Positions 30,928-42,253 of a stretch of 64,000 nucleotides of DNA are shown here, piece by piece (the first letter of the stretch is position 1; the number at the start of each line of letters is the position of its first letter). A model generated the notes under the pieces. That model had not been told where the DNA came from and ran no database searches. It saw only the letters and a list, made by a program, of their open reading frames with translations. Location of the stretch: NCBI GenBank assembly GCA_011799875.1, contig CM022298.1, forward strand, positions 497,033,180 to 497,097,179. Direction: 5' to 3'. This DNA is from Thinopyrum elongatum (taxonomy: Eukaryota; Streptophyta; Magnoliopsida; Poales; Poaceae). Both the position numbers and the translations under genes were made by a program.

Positions 30928-32906
30928 CTAACCATGCAAACAATAACTCTTAGAAATTGTATTCACTCATATCAATGGCATAATCTACTAGCGAGCAATA
31001 ATAAAATATTTCAATGCCAACACTTTGTCAAAACAATCATGATATAATACGACAATAATGGTATCTTGCTAGCCCTTTCTGAGACCGCAAAACATAAATG
31101 CAGAGCACCCCCAAAGTTCAAGCAGCAACTAAACATTGCAATTCATGGTAGAAGAGATCCAGTCATGATGCACCCAACATTAACTATACACAATGCATGA
31201 GGATGACAATACCGCTCTCAGGACTGGTGCTTGTTTGAGAAGGTGATGACTCAATAATAAAAGTAAAATAACATAAAAAGTAAATAGATAGACCCTTCGC
31301 AGAGGGAAGCAGGGATTTGCAGAGGTGCTAGAGCTCAAAGCTTAAATCAGAGATAAATAAAACTTTGGGAGGTATACATTTCCTGTCAACGTTACGACCA
31401 AGAGTTTTCAATATCTTCCATGCTAAACACATTAGCGGCGGTTCCCAAGCAGTAAAAGTAAAGTTTAGTCCCCCTCCACCAACAAACACAAGCCATGGCT
31501 AGCTGAATCCTCGGGTGCCCTCCATACCAACAACAGTCCCGGGGAGTTTTGTTTGATTATTATTGTAATTTTGATCATGGGACTGGGCATCTCGATTACC
31601 AGCCCCTCTCGTGCAAGGACGAGTGAATAAACACTCATCATGAGAATAACCCTCTTAGCATGGAAGATACTGACCACCCCCTGTCGCTCCATTAGCGGTA
31701 CAGACACACAAAACAGATGTTCATTTGAATTTTTAGAGGTGGCACATGCAAATTTACTTGGAATGGCAGAGTAATACCGCATATAGGTAGATATAGTGGA
31801 CTCATCTGGAATAACTTTGGTTTAATGATTTTGATGCACAAGCAGTATTCCCGCTTAGTACAGGCGAAGGCTAGCAAATAGGTTGAGAAGCAACCAGCTA
31901 GAGAGCGAAAACGGTCATGAACATGTGTTTTGAATAATTAACATTGAATACTAGCATGAGTAGGATATAAACACCATGAACATAAATATTGTGTAGGATA
32001 TGTTGGTTTTGAATCAACTACATGCGTGAACATGTGCCAAGTCAAGCCACTTGAATCATTCAGAGGAGGATACCATATCATCATACTACATCACAACTAT
32101 TTTAATGCATGTTGACATCTAAGATAAATCATTATCCACTCCTAGCTACTTAAGCATGGCATGAGCAACTATAATCTCTAATTGTCATCATAAACATGTT
32201 TAACCATAATATACTAAATCATGGATACTGAGTTAAACATATTTACAAAAAAACAAGTTGAGTTCATACCCGTCTTTCCTTGCCTCAGTCACTTCATCAT
32301 ATATCGTCATTATTGCCTTTCACTTGCACACCCGAATGATATGAAAATAATAATAGTGCAAGAATGCCATGAACTAAGCTAGAATCTGCAAACATTTTAT
32401 TCAAAGGAGAAGACAAAATAATATGGCCTCTTTGTTAGATCAACAATAATGCATATGAAAGCCACTCAACATTTTCATCGCGGTCTTCTCCTTAGTGCGA
32501 CTCAACAAAAGAAAAGAATTTCAGAGAAACACACTGAAATATTTTTGGAGTTTTTAGTTTTTCTTAAAGGAAGCAAATTAATAAAGGAAAACAAAAATGA
32601 GAAAAACTATTTACACGGGAAAGCTCCCAACATGTAAAAGAAGAAAGGGAAATCTTTTGGGGTTTTCTTTTAATATTACAACTAATTTAAACTAGAAAGA
32701 AAAACCGAAAAGAAGCGAGAAATATTTTTGGATTTTCTCAAAGTTTTTCAAACACACAAGAAGAAAGCAAGAAAAATAAATATAACATGGATAATACAAT
32801 GAAAGAGGATGAACACCGACGACCAAAGTGAAATGTGTGAACATGAATGTAATGTTGGTGAGAAATACGTACTCCCCCAAGCTTAGGCTTTTGCCTAGCT
32901 TGGTAA
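30928..32906 (-). other. R2 noncoding 3' region
   Basis: Matches the R1 interior 28.3-29.5 kb in inverted orientation. Small ORFs (for example 31465-31782, minus) share LLVWRAP.DSA.HGLCLLVEG with R1 but are otherwise frame-shifted relative to it. CCCAAGCTTAGG near 32877 is a variant of the AAGCTTGGGG word. No gene is supported. Confidence 0.5.
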
Positions 32907-33941
32907 TCACCATCCGTAATAGCCGTCCAGTCCCATGTGAAAGTGCTGAGGTGGCGGCACTTGAGCATCCCACTCCTGGGGCTCCTCCTCTGCCACTGCC
33001 TGTGCGTTCTGGTAGGCGACAATGTCCTCTGGTAGGATGGTGTATCCGTTCCTGGCATAAGAATCAAACAAAGCAGGTGCAGACAACGGAATAATATCAT
33101 GGGTATCCTCACTAAAAACTAAGTTATAACGAATATGGTGAGGAGGCACAGGAGTATCAATAAAGTGGTGAGACTCCATCGCCTGGTGATCTAAATAAAC
33201 TCTAGGAAACAAGTAATCATGGTGGCGTATCTGAACATTAAAGCATCTCGTTAGGCGAGTAGCATAAATACCACCATGAATTTTACCCTTGGTCCTATTA
33301 GTGTGCAAACAGCGTGCAATGATAGCCCCGAGGTTATAGGTATGGTCATTAAGAAGTGCACGACGTAAAATGGCAAGGTCAGGGGCACTGAGTATACTGC
33401 CTTTCTCTCTAGCAGTCAAACATTTCGTTATGAATAAGGCAAAGTAATGCATAGAATGAAATTGCAAACAAGTGGATGTGGCTTTTGACACGCCCCTTTC
33501 CTCACCCACTGTTAAAGTGCGGAGGAAATCATCTGACTCTGCTGGTCTAGGCTCTCTTAATTCCCCATCAAAAGGAATCAAGCATATCTCACAGGATTCA
33601 GCAAGTGATATCTGGTGATGTTCAGAATATAAATCAAAGCGCACCTCAGGGGGTTCGAGCCTATTCAGGAAATGAAAGTTTTGCACAAAAGAACTTTTAA
33701 GGAGGTGGTTTTCGTCACACTCATCTGCGAGGAAGTCGGTAAGTCCAGCATTTGCAATGAATTGTGCGAACTCTGGGTAGAATCCGGCTTTGTTCATGAA
33801 GGCAATGTGTGGCCATTCGCACGGCCGGACCTCCGCCCTACAAGGAGTGTTGAGGTCACTGTCCGAGGATTCACCAAGGACTCCCTTGGCATTCCGCTTC
33901 GAGGAACTCTTCCTAAAGAGGTGCATTTTATGTGCGAACAA
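32907..33941 (-). CDS. R2 downstream ORF, Athila-type retroelement protein
   Basis: An intact frame of 344 residues starting MFAHKMHLFRKSSSKRNAKG. Basic N-terminus, then conserved-looking blocks (CEWPHIAFMNKAGFYPEF, FHFLNRLEPPEVRFDLYSEH, FDDFLRTLTVGEERG-like, LTAREKGSILSAPDLAILRR, RTKGKIHGGIYATRL) and a Pro/Gln-rich end. I recognise this as a protein repeatedly found in Triticeae Gypsy elements near Athila ORF-1-like families. Its biochemical role (gag-like or other) is not settled from sequence. No transmembrane segment or catalytic motif is visible. Confidence 0.65.
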   Translation of the reverse strand: MFAHKMHLFRKSSSKRNAKGVLGESSDSDLNTPCRAEVRPCEWPHIAFMNKAGFYPEFAQFIANAGLTDFLADECDENHLLKSSFVQNFHFLNRLEPPEVRFDLYSEHHQISLAESCEICLIPFDGELREPRPAESDDFLRTLTVGEERGVSKATSTCLQFHSMHYFALFITKCLTAREKGSILSAPDLAILRRALLNDHTYNLGAIIARCLHTNRTKGKIHGGIYATRLTRCFNVQIRHHDYLFPRVYLDHQAMESHHFIDTPVPPHHIRYNLVFSEDTHDIIPLSAPALFDSYARNGYTILPEDIVAYQNAQAVAEEEPQEWDAQVPPPQHFHMGLDGYYGW

Positions 33942-33994
33942 TTTCTGAAAAATTTTGGGTCACAAAATGATATCAATAAAACTTCAGAAGATTG

Positions 33995-34700
33995 ATAGCA
34001 ACTACTCATATGGATGTCTAGAGGCTATATCAAGCATTCGAACTACTTGGAACCCAAAGAATCTAACATGCAAGCTCATTTTTAGTAGCACCAAGAGTAG
34101 CTAATTACTCAAAATATAAACCACTAAAGCAAAAACTAATTGGAGCAATGGAGGAGTCACATACCAAGTAGCAATCCCCCAAAACAGTTTTGGAAACGGA
34201 GCTCTGAGCAAATAGATCAAAAATATCAGCTTTGCGAGCAAGAACACGAGAGAGAGCTAGAGGGATTCTTGTCTGGAGGTGAGTGATGATGTGAGGTAAG
34301 AGAATAAGCGAGGGGGTCCTTGTGGGGCGCACTACCCACCAAGGCGCGCCCTGGGGGTGTGGCGCGCCCTGGTGCCTAGTGTGCACCTGGGGCACCCCCC
34401 TGTGGTGTTTTCAGTACCAGAAATTTGCAAATATTCAGAAAAAAATTATGTAAAAATTTCAGGTCATTCCGAGCACTTTTATTTTTGGGCTATTTTTTAT
34501 TGCACGGATAATTCAGAAAACAGGATAATCATGGCATTTTATTGCATTTAACTAAAAATAACAGAAAACAAAAGATGGGTACAGAAGGTTGTGCTTACTA
34601 AATTCATCGACCACATGTCTCTCAAAAATAATCCATCAATAAGGTTGATCAAGCCTTATTAATAAACTACTTTCGATTAACATGAAACCGAAGAATCTTT
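33995..34700 (-). other. R2 spacer between protease and downstream ORF
   Basis: No gene is supported. Contains the GC-rich GGCGCGCCCTGG words (34345-34372) that also mark the LTRs in this window, so part of this spacer may be LTR-derived. This is where pol would be expected. Confidence 0.4.
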
Positions 34701-34708
34701 GTATAACA

Positions 34709-35358
34709 CTAGGTTACCTCAACGGGGATATGCATATCCCCTACAATAAGTATTTCATATTTATTTTTGGCAGTAGGAAGAGGAAGTTGAAAGCTTCCAA
34801 TAGTAATTGTCGGAGTCTTTTCAATAACATTAATACCATTCACTTGAAATTGTTTCTTCGGAAAGTGCACCGTATGCTCATTTCCATTGATATGAAAAGT
34901 GACCTTGCTTTTGTTGCAATCAATAACAGCCCCTACAGTGTTCAAAATGAGTCTACCAAGGATAATCGACATGTTGTTGTCCTCGGGCATATCAAGTATA
35001 ACAAAGTCTGTCAAGATAGTAACATTTGCAACTACAACGGGCACATCCTCACAAATACCGATAGGTATGGTAGTTGATTTGTCAGCCATTTACAATGATA
35101 TTTCAGTAGGTGTGAGGTTATTCAAATCAAGTCTTTTGTATAAACAGAAAGGCATAACACTAACACCGGCTCCCAAATCACATAAGGCAGTTTTGACATA
35201 TCTTCTCTTAATGGAGCATGGTATAGTTGGTATTCCTGGATCTCCTAGTTTCTTAGGTACTCCATCCTTAAAAGAATAATTAACTAGCATGGTGGAGATT
35301 TCAGCTTCACGTATTTTCCTTTTATTTGTGACAATATCTTTCATGTATTTAGCATAAG
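34709..35358 (-). pseudogene. R2 retropepsin-like aspartic protease (one stop)
   Basis: The frame starts after a frameshift from gag at about 35355 with PYAKYMKDIVTNKRKI. The active site DLGAGVSVMP (about 35185) corresponds to the D-x-G-A of retropepsins; Athila-type enzymes usually read DLGASVSVMP. A TAA after TPTEISL splits the frame (35090-35092), which continues MADKSTTIPIG. ILGRLILNTVGAVID (about 34905-34950) is the C-terminal hydrophobic-hydrophobic-Gly element. The enzyme would process the gag polyprotein; the stop makes it inactive. Confidence 0.8.
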
Positions 35359-36065
35359 GGGGCCATCTTTAAAATATCAGTCAAACGAGTACGCAAAAAG
35401 ACTGGCCTAAGCATTTCAGCAAAGCATTCAAATTCTTCCTCATCCTTTTTCTTAGATGGTTTAGGTGGAGAGGGCACGGGTTTCTGAATCCATGGTTCTC
35501 TTTCTCTACCATGTTTTCTAGCAACAAAGTCTCTCTTATCATAACATTTATTTTTAGAATGTGGGTTATCAAGATCAACAACAGGTTCTATTTCAACATC
35601 ATTATCTGGTTCTTTATCATTTACTGGTTGAGCATCTACATGAACACCATCATTATCATTTTCATTATCACTAGGTGAATGTTCATTACTAGATTGGGTT
35701 TTAGCATTAGAAATAGAAACATCATTATCATCCTCAGAAGGTTTTTCTACCTCAGGTTCACTAGAAGTATGCAAAGTCCTATCATCTGTCTTTTTCTTTT
35801 TCTTTTTAGAAGGACTAGGTGCATCAATATTAATTCTTTGAGAGTCTTGTTCAATTCTTTTAGGGTGTCCCTCGGGATAAATTGGCTCCTGAGTAATTGT
35901 ACCTCCTCTAATCATTACTCTAACAGCATGATCATTCATATTATTATTTATTTCATTGAGTAATTCACTTTGAGATTTAGCAACTTGTTCTAACTGAGTT
36001 TGAACCATAGAAGCATGTTTACTAACACCTTTAACATCATTAACAATTCTAAACAACACGTCACT
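35349..36065 (-). pseudogene. R2 gag, C-terminal part
   Basis: The frame reads SDVLFRIVNDVKGVSKHASM, then VQTQLEQVAKSQSELLNEI (heptad-like), then a long acidic/Lys stretch. It ends HGREREPWIQKPVPSPPKPS, ECFAEMLRPVFLRTRLTDILKM and a stop caused by a one-base frameshift just before the protease. The N-terminal capsid portion is missing because R3 is inserted at 36066. Codons beyond 36065 in this frame are R3 LTR, not gag. Confidence 0.75.
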
Positions 36066-37548
36066 TGATACGTCTCCGTCATATCTATAATTTTGATTGT
36101 TCCATGCCAATATTATACAACTTTCACATACTTTTGGCAACAATTTATATGATTTATTGGACTAACATATTGATCCAGTGCCCAGTGCTAGTTCCTGTTT
36201 GTTGCATTTTTTTGTTTCACAGAATATCCATCTCAAATGAAGTCCAAACGCGATAAAACTTTACAGAGATTTTTTGGAATATATGTGAATTTTTGGAAGA
36301 AGAATCAAAGCAAGACGGTGCTCGAGGGCCCCACTAGGCACCAGGGCACGCCGGGAGGGCCCAGGCGTGCCCTGATGGGCAGTGGGCACCTCGTAAGGCG
36401 GTTGCCTTTCTTTCGCCGCAAGTAATATAATGTATGGATAAAAATACCCTCAAAATTTCAGCCCGATCGGAGTTACGGATCTTCGGGAATTTAAGAAACG
36501 GTGAAGGGCCAGAAAATAGGAACGCGGAACAGAAGAGAACACAGAGAGAGAGAGAGAGATCCAATCTTGGAGGGGCTCCCACCGCTCCGCCGCCATGGAG
36601 GCCATGGACCAGAGGGGGAACTCTGCTCCCATCTAGGGGGGAGGCCAAGGAAGAATAGAAGGAGGGGGGCTCTCTCCCCCTCTCTCCCGGTGGCGTCGGA
36701 GCGCCACCGGGGCAATCATCGTGACGGCGATCTACACCAACAACTTCACCGCCGTCAACACCAACTGTCTCCCCCTCTATGCAGCGGTGTAACCTCTCTA
36801 TTCCCACTATAATTCTCTACTTAAACATGGTGCTCAACACTATATATTATTATCCAATGATATGTGGTTATCCTATGATGTTTGAGTAGATCTGTTTTGT
36901 CCTATGGGTTAATTGATGATCATGATTGGTTTGAGTTGTATATTTTATTTTGGTGCTATCTTATGGTGCCCTCCATGTCGCGCAAGCGTGAGGGATTCCC
37001 GCTGCAGGGTGTTGCAATACGTTCATGATTTGCTTATGGTGGCTGGCTAGAGTGACAGAAGCTTACGCCCGAGTAAGGGGGTTGTTGCGTATGGGATAAA
37101 GAGGACTTGATACTTAATGCTATGGTTGGGTTTTACCTTAATTATCTTTGGTAGTTGTGGATGCTTGCTAGAGTTCCAATCATAAGTGCATATGATCCAA
37201 GTACGGAAAGTATGTTAGCTCATGCCTCTCCCTCATATAAAATTGCAATAATGATTACCGGTCTAGTTATCGATTGCCTAGGGACAAATCTTTCTCTTGT
37301 GTTACAAAAAGCTTTCTACTACACTACTAAATTTATTATCTTGCAATTTATTCGTAGTTTTATTCTCGCAAAGTACTTCTATTTTTATTTTTGTTCTAGG
37401 TAAAGCGGATGTTAGGTGTGCGTAGAGTTGTATCGGTGGTCGGTAGAACTTGAAGGGAATATAAGTCCTACCTTTAGCTCCTCGTTGGGTTCGACACTCT
37501 TATTTATCGAAAAAGCTACAATTGATCCCCTATACTTGTGGGTTATCA
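36066..37548 (+). repeat. R3 5' LTR (1483 bp)
   Basis: TGATACGTCTCCGTCATATC ... GTGGGTTATCA. Contains GGGCCCAGGCGTGCCCTG-type GC block, an (AG)n run near 36541-36559 and GAGGTTA-like sequence. The 3' LTR matches it through CACCAACAACTT..CGCCGTCAACACCAACT before S3 interrupts. Confidence 0.9.
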
Positions 37549-37559
37549 AGGCCTTTTTC

Positions 37560-37577
37560 TGGTGCCGTTGCTGGGGA
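37560..37577 (+). promoter_or_regulatory. R3 primer-binding site (tRNA-Asp-like)
   Basis: TGGTGCCGTTGCTGGGGA lies eleven bases past the LTR. It differs from the complement of the plant tRNA-Asp 3' end at two positions, both C to T. Confidence 0.8.
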
Positions 37578-37653
37578 GCAATAGCGTGGGGTGAATATTC
37601 TCGTGTGTGCTTGCTTGCTTTATCACTAAGTAGATTTTATTTTCTGTTCTAAG

Positions 37654-39021
37654 TTGTTCTCTGTCTTTAGTTATGGATATGGAACACGAAATACCAAAAA
37701 AATAGTTGTACTTGCTACTCATGGAGATGGGGAACCTCCTAAAACCCTTGATGCTCGTTATGTGAAAAATATTAAACACTGTTTTCATAACCCTGAGAAA
37801 ACTCCATTCAACTTGATAATGGGAGACACGTTGGATCAACGTGAATACTTTAGGGATTAACACTTGACTCAAAAAGGAAAACTGTTATGGGATCAAATTG
37901 AAATATTGCAGTGGTATGCTTGGAATTTATGCTTGAGATATGATAATACTTGTTGCTCTAGGATGAAAGCTCCACACCTTCCCTTTTCATGTGAATTTAA
38001 TGATAATGAAACATTGGCTTCTTATGCTAATGGTAGATATGATTACTATGATGTGGAATGAATAGAAGAATTTGTTGCTTTTAAGGGTGCTTATGAAATT
38101 GAATCTCTGTTTAAGAAGTATGAAGATTATGACGATGCTGTTTATAGTCCTGAAAATTTTGCTATACTTAAATAATGCTATGAGAATTATAAATACAATT
38201 CTGATATTGATGTATTTATTGAGAAAGTCTCCGCTGTCCAAGAAGAGATTAATATTTTGCATGAATCTATGGAAGAAGAAATTGATGAAACTGTGAGTTC
38301 ATTGGATGAAAAAGATGATGAGGAGAGCGAAGAACAAAAGGAGGAAGAGAGGATTAGCTACCAGTGCCCACCTTCTAATGAGAGTAACTCTTCAACTCAT
38401 ACATTGTTGAATTTCCCTTCGTGCTTACCGAAGGATGAATGTTATCATAATTGCTATGATCCCATTGATTCATTTGAAACATCCCTTTTTGATGAAATTG
38501 ATGCTTGCTATGCTTGTGGCCAAGATGCCAATATGAACCATGCTTATGGAGATGAACTTTCTATAGTTCCTTATGTTAAGAATGAAATTGTTGCTATTTC
38601 ACCCACACGTGAGAGTCCTATTATCTTTTTGAATTCTCCCAACTACACTATATTGGAGAAGTTTGCTCTTATTAAGGACAATATTGATGGGTTGCATTTT
38701 ATTACTGCACATGATGATTTTTATGAATATAATATGCATGTGCTTTCTGCTCCTACTTGCAATTATTATGAGAGAGGAACCACATCTCCGCCTCTCAATG
38801 TTTCCAATAAGATAAAATTGCAGGAAACTGCTTATGCTATGTATCGGCCTTTACTTGATGTGCATGAATTGTTCTTTTATGACATGCCGATGCATAGGAA
38901 GAGAGTTAGACTTTGTTGTTACATGATATATGTTGCTTTGTGCTCACTACTAAATTACAAATCCTTGTTAATTAAATTTGGCTTTGATATACTTTGGGAT
39001 CCGGGTGGATCAATTACTTGA
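37654..39021 (+). pseudogene. Acidic retroelement ORF of R3, three stops
   Basis: One reading frame of about 450 codons broken by TAA 37858, TGA 38059 and TAA near 38173. N-terminal part: GDGEPPKTLDARYVKNIKH, LTQKGKLLWDQIE, WNLC...CC. Middle: FNDNETLASY..GRYDYYDVE, IEEFVAFKGAYE, YSPENFAILK-stop-CYENY. C-terminal: DACYACGQDANMNHAYGDE, VPYVKNEIVAI, MHRKRVRLCCYMIYVAL. The same blocks in the same order occur in the R4 ORF. R4 has Tyr at the third stop position (ILKYCYENY), while R3 keeps the Trp where R4 has a stop (YAWNLC), so each copy identifies the damage in the other. No known domain. Confidence 0.75.
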
Positions 39022-40648
39022 GCACTTTATGCCTAGCTTAGTGGCTTTAAACAAAGCGCTGCCAGGGACACAACCCAAAAGTTTTAGAGAGTCATTTTAT
39101 TCTGTTGTGTGCTTTTATAAAGTTTAAAAACTAAAAAATATAGAGGGGAACCTATTTTTTTTAAAATAGAAGCGATTGGAAGGTTATGCATTGGAGAAGT
39201 GAGGGTCGACCTTGAACACTTGTGTTCATGCTCATGGAAACAATGTAAAAAAATTCATGGAAGTTTCTCACAAAAATAATTATGCCCTTGTACAATTCCA
39301 TTGTATTATAAAATTAATGTGCCAAGATTTACCTTTAGGATGATTAGATTGCTTGTTTGGTATGTGCGGTGCAAAAACAGAAACCTTTGCTGTAGTGCAT
39401 GAATTTACATTTTTTTACTGGAACATGCAAAAATTATGAACTTTTACACAGTACTGCCACGCAAATTGTTTTTTTGTCCTAATTTTTCATAATTTTTGGA
39501 GTTACAGAAGTATGGTCAAACTTCAGATTGCTACAACTGTCATGTTTTCGATAGATTCTGTTTTTGATGCATTGTTTTGCTTGTTTTGATGGAACTATGG
39601 ATTGTATCGGTGGTATAAGCCATGGAGAAGTTAGAATATAGTTGGTATAATGCAAAAATAAAATATGAATGGGTTTGCAATAGTACTTAAATTAGCGATT
39701 TGCTTTATTATACTAACAGATCTGATGGAGGTTTTGGTAAGTTTTGTGTGGATGAAGTGTTCGAAGATCAAGGAGGTCTCGATGTGAGGAGAAGGAGGAG
39801 AGGCAGGAGTTCAAGCTTGAGGATGCCCAAGGCACCCCGAGTAAATATCCAAGGATACTCAAGCATCTAAGCTTGGGGATGCCCCAGAAGGCATCCCATC
39901 TTTCTTCAACAAGTATCGGTATGTTTCAGTCTTTGTTTTGTTCATGTGATATGTGTAAATCTTGGAGCATCGTGTGATTTTTATTTTTGTTTTAATAATG
40001 CACCATGCTTGTATGAGATAGTCCTTGGTTGATTTATAGAATGCTCTCTGCACTTCACTTATATCTTTTGAGTATGGCTTTATAGAATGCTTCATGTGCT
40101 TCACTTATATCATTTGAAGTTTGAATTGCCTGTTTCTCTACATATGGAAAACCGTTATTTGTAGAATGCTCTTTTGCTTCACTTATATTTATTAGAGTGT
40201 GGGCAAGTCTTTTATAGAAAAAATTAAACTCTCATGCTTCACTTATATCTATTTAGAGAGTCAACAGGAATTGGGCATTCACATGGTTAGTCAGAAAATC
40301 CTACATGAAACTTGTAGATCACTGAATATGATATGTTTGATTCCTTGCAATAGTTTTGCGATATAGGGATGGTAATATGTGGGAGGTACTAGTGAATGAT
40401 TGTGGTTTAGTAAGAATATTGGTGTTAAGGTTTGTGATTCCCAAAGCATGCACATAGTTGGGGCGAAGAGGTTGGGGCATGATTTATTATTGATTGTCTT
40501 CCTTCTGAGTAGCGGTCGGGGACGAGCAATGGTCTTTTCCTACCAATCTATCCCCCTAGGGGCATGCGTAGTAGTACTTTGCTTCGAGGGCTAATAAACT
40601 TTTTCAATAAGTATGTGAGCTCTTTATGACTAATGTGAGTCCATGGAT
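39022..40648 (+). other. R3 noncoding interior, part 1
   Basis: Homologous to the noncoding parts of R1 and R4 (GTTTTCGATAGATTCTGTTTTTGATGCATTG and similar). Paired hairpins lie at 39818-39897. CTTCACTTATATC words recur at 40055, 40098, 40168 and 40237. No gene is supported. Confidence 0.55.
39818..39897 (+). repeat. R3 paired hairpins
   Basis: First hairpin GAGGATGCCCAAGGCACCCC (about 39819-39838, partly decayed). Second GGGGATGCC...GGCATCCC (39875-39897) preceded by CTAAGCTT. Same order and spacing as in R1. Confidence 0.75.
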
Positions 40649-40653
40649 TATAC

Positions 40654-42248
40654 TGATGTCGCTTGAAACTGCGTCGGTATTTCCCCAAAGTGGAAGGGAT
40701 GATGCAGTACAGCTACGGTACGTATTTCCCTCAGTTATGAAACCAAGGTATCAATCCAGTAGGAGAACCAAGCAACACTATGTAAACAGTACCTGCACAC
40801 AAAGAACAAATACTTGCAACCCAATGTGTAAGAGGGGTTGTCAATCCCTCCTGGGTATCGGCGCCAGAAATTGGCAAGTGAACGGGATAAAATTTGTGAT
40901 AGATTGGATAAATAGCTCTCGATAAAACACGAAATAAAATAAGTAATAAAAAGTGCAGCATGGTATTTTTGGGTTTTTGGAATAATAAATCTGAAAATAA
41001 AAGCAAATAAAAATAGATCTCAAAGCAAATATGATAAAGAATAGACCCGGGGGCCGTAGATTTCACTAGTGGCTTCTCTCAAGAAAATAGCACACGGCGG
41101 GTAAACAAATTACTGTTGGGCAATTGATAGAAGATCGAATAATTATGACGATATCCAAGGCAATGATCAATATATAGGCATCACTTCCAAGATTAGTAGA
41201 CCGACTCCTGCCTGCATCTACTACTATTACTCCACACATCGATCGCTATCCAGCATGCATCTAGTGTATTAAGTTCAAGGAGAAACGGAGTAATGCAATA
41301 AGAATGATGGCATGATGTAGATGATATCTATTCATGTAGGAATAGCCCCCATCTTGTTATCCTTTATAGCAATGATACATGCGTGTCTTGCTACCCCTTC
41401 TGTCACACCGCAAGATCGAACCCATCACAAGGCACCTCTTCCCATGGCCAGAAAAATCGATCTAGTTGGCCTAACTAAACCAAAAATTCGAAGAAGAAAT
41501 ATGAGGCTATAAATAATCATGCATATAAGAGATCAAAAGAAGACTCAAATAATATTCATGGATATAGATCTGATCATAAACTCAAAGTTCATCGGATCCC
41601 AACAAACACGCCGCAAAAAAAGAGTTACATCAAATAGATCTCCATGAGACCACTGTATTGAGAATCAAAAGAGAGAGAGGAAGTCATCTAGCTACTGCCT
41701 ACGGACCCTTAGGTCTATGGTGAACTACTCATGCATCATCGGAGAGGCACCAATGAGGATGATGAACCCCTCCGTGATGCTGTCTAGATTAGATCTCGTG
41801 GTTTTGGAACTTGCGGCAGCTGGAATTGTGTTTCGTCGACTCCCCTAGGGTTTCTGGAATATTTGGGAATTTATAGGGAGAAGAGGCGGTGCGGGAGGTC
41901 ACCGAGGGGGGCACAACCCGGCCCCCTGGGCGCGCCTGGGCCTCCTGGCGTGCCCTGGTGGGTTGTGCCCACCTCGGGCCTCCCCTCTAGTACTTCTTTG
42001 GCCCACTGGGTGTCTTCTGGTCCAGAAAAAATCACCAAAAAGTTTCGCTGCGTTTGGACTCCTTTTGGTACTGATATTCTGTGAAGTAAAAAACAAGCAA
42101 AAAACAGCAACTGGCACTGGGCACTATGTCAATAGGTTAGTCCCAAAAAATGATATAAATTTGCTATAAAATGATTGTAAAACATCCAAGAATGATAATA
42201 TAACAGCATGGAATAAGAAAAAATTATAGATACGTTGGAGACGTATCG
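40654..42248 (-). mobile_element. Solo LTR S2 (1595 bp) inside R3
   Basis: Read on the minus strand it starts (T/C)GATACGTCTCCAACG and ends CAGTTTCAAGCGACATCA. TATAC is found at both flanks (40649-40653 and 42249-42253). The expected terminal CA on the plus strand is CG (42247-42248), a single change. The matching uninterrupted site is in R4 (GGATTATACGCACTCTC on the minus strand, about 50371-50386), proving the exact insertion point. Related to S1 and the R4 LTRs but more diverged. Confidence 0.92.
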
Positions 42249-42253
42249 TATAC

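Larger units (their letters stand above)
30928..36065 (-). mobile_element. Gypsy/Athila-like element R2 (gag-pro, no pol), interrupted by R1 and R3
   Basis: Minus-strand order: gag (from 36065), aspartic protease (to about 34709), a GC-rich spacer near 34320-34390, a 345-codon ORF (33941-32907), then about 2 kb noncoding (32906-30928). The RT, RNase H and integrase expected between protease and the next ORF are absent. R3 is inserted in gag at 36065/36066, so the 5' LTR and leader are outside this window. R1 abuts at 30928, so the 3' LTR is not seen either. Confidence 0.75.

Noticed and set aside
28441..31782. Conserved small protein shared by R1 (28441-28791) and R2 (31465-31782)
   Set aside because: The similarity is better explained by shared noncoding DNA, since frames shift between copies and there is no start or codon conservation that stands out.
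36334..36812. Overlapping 60-157-codon ORFs near 36.4-36.8 kb and 44.0-44.5 kb
   Set aside because: These lie within the R3 LTRs and are spread over several frames; no promoter or domain was seen.
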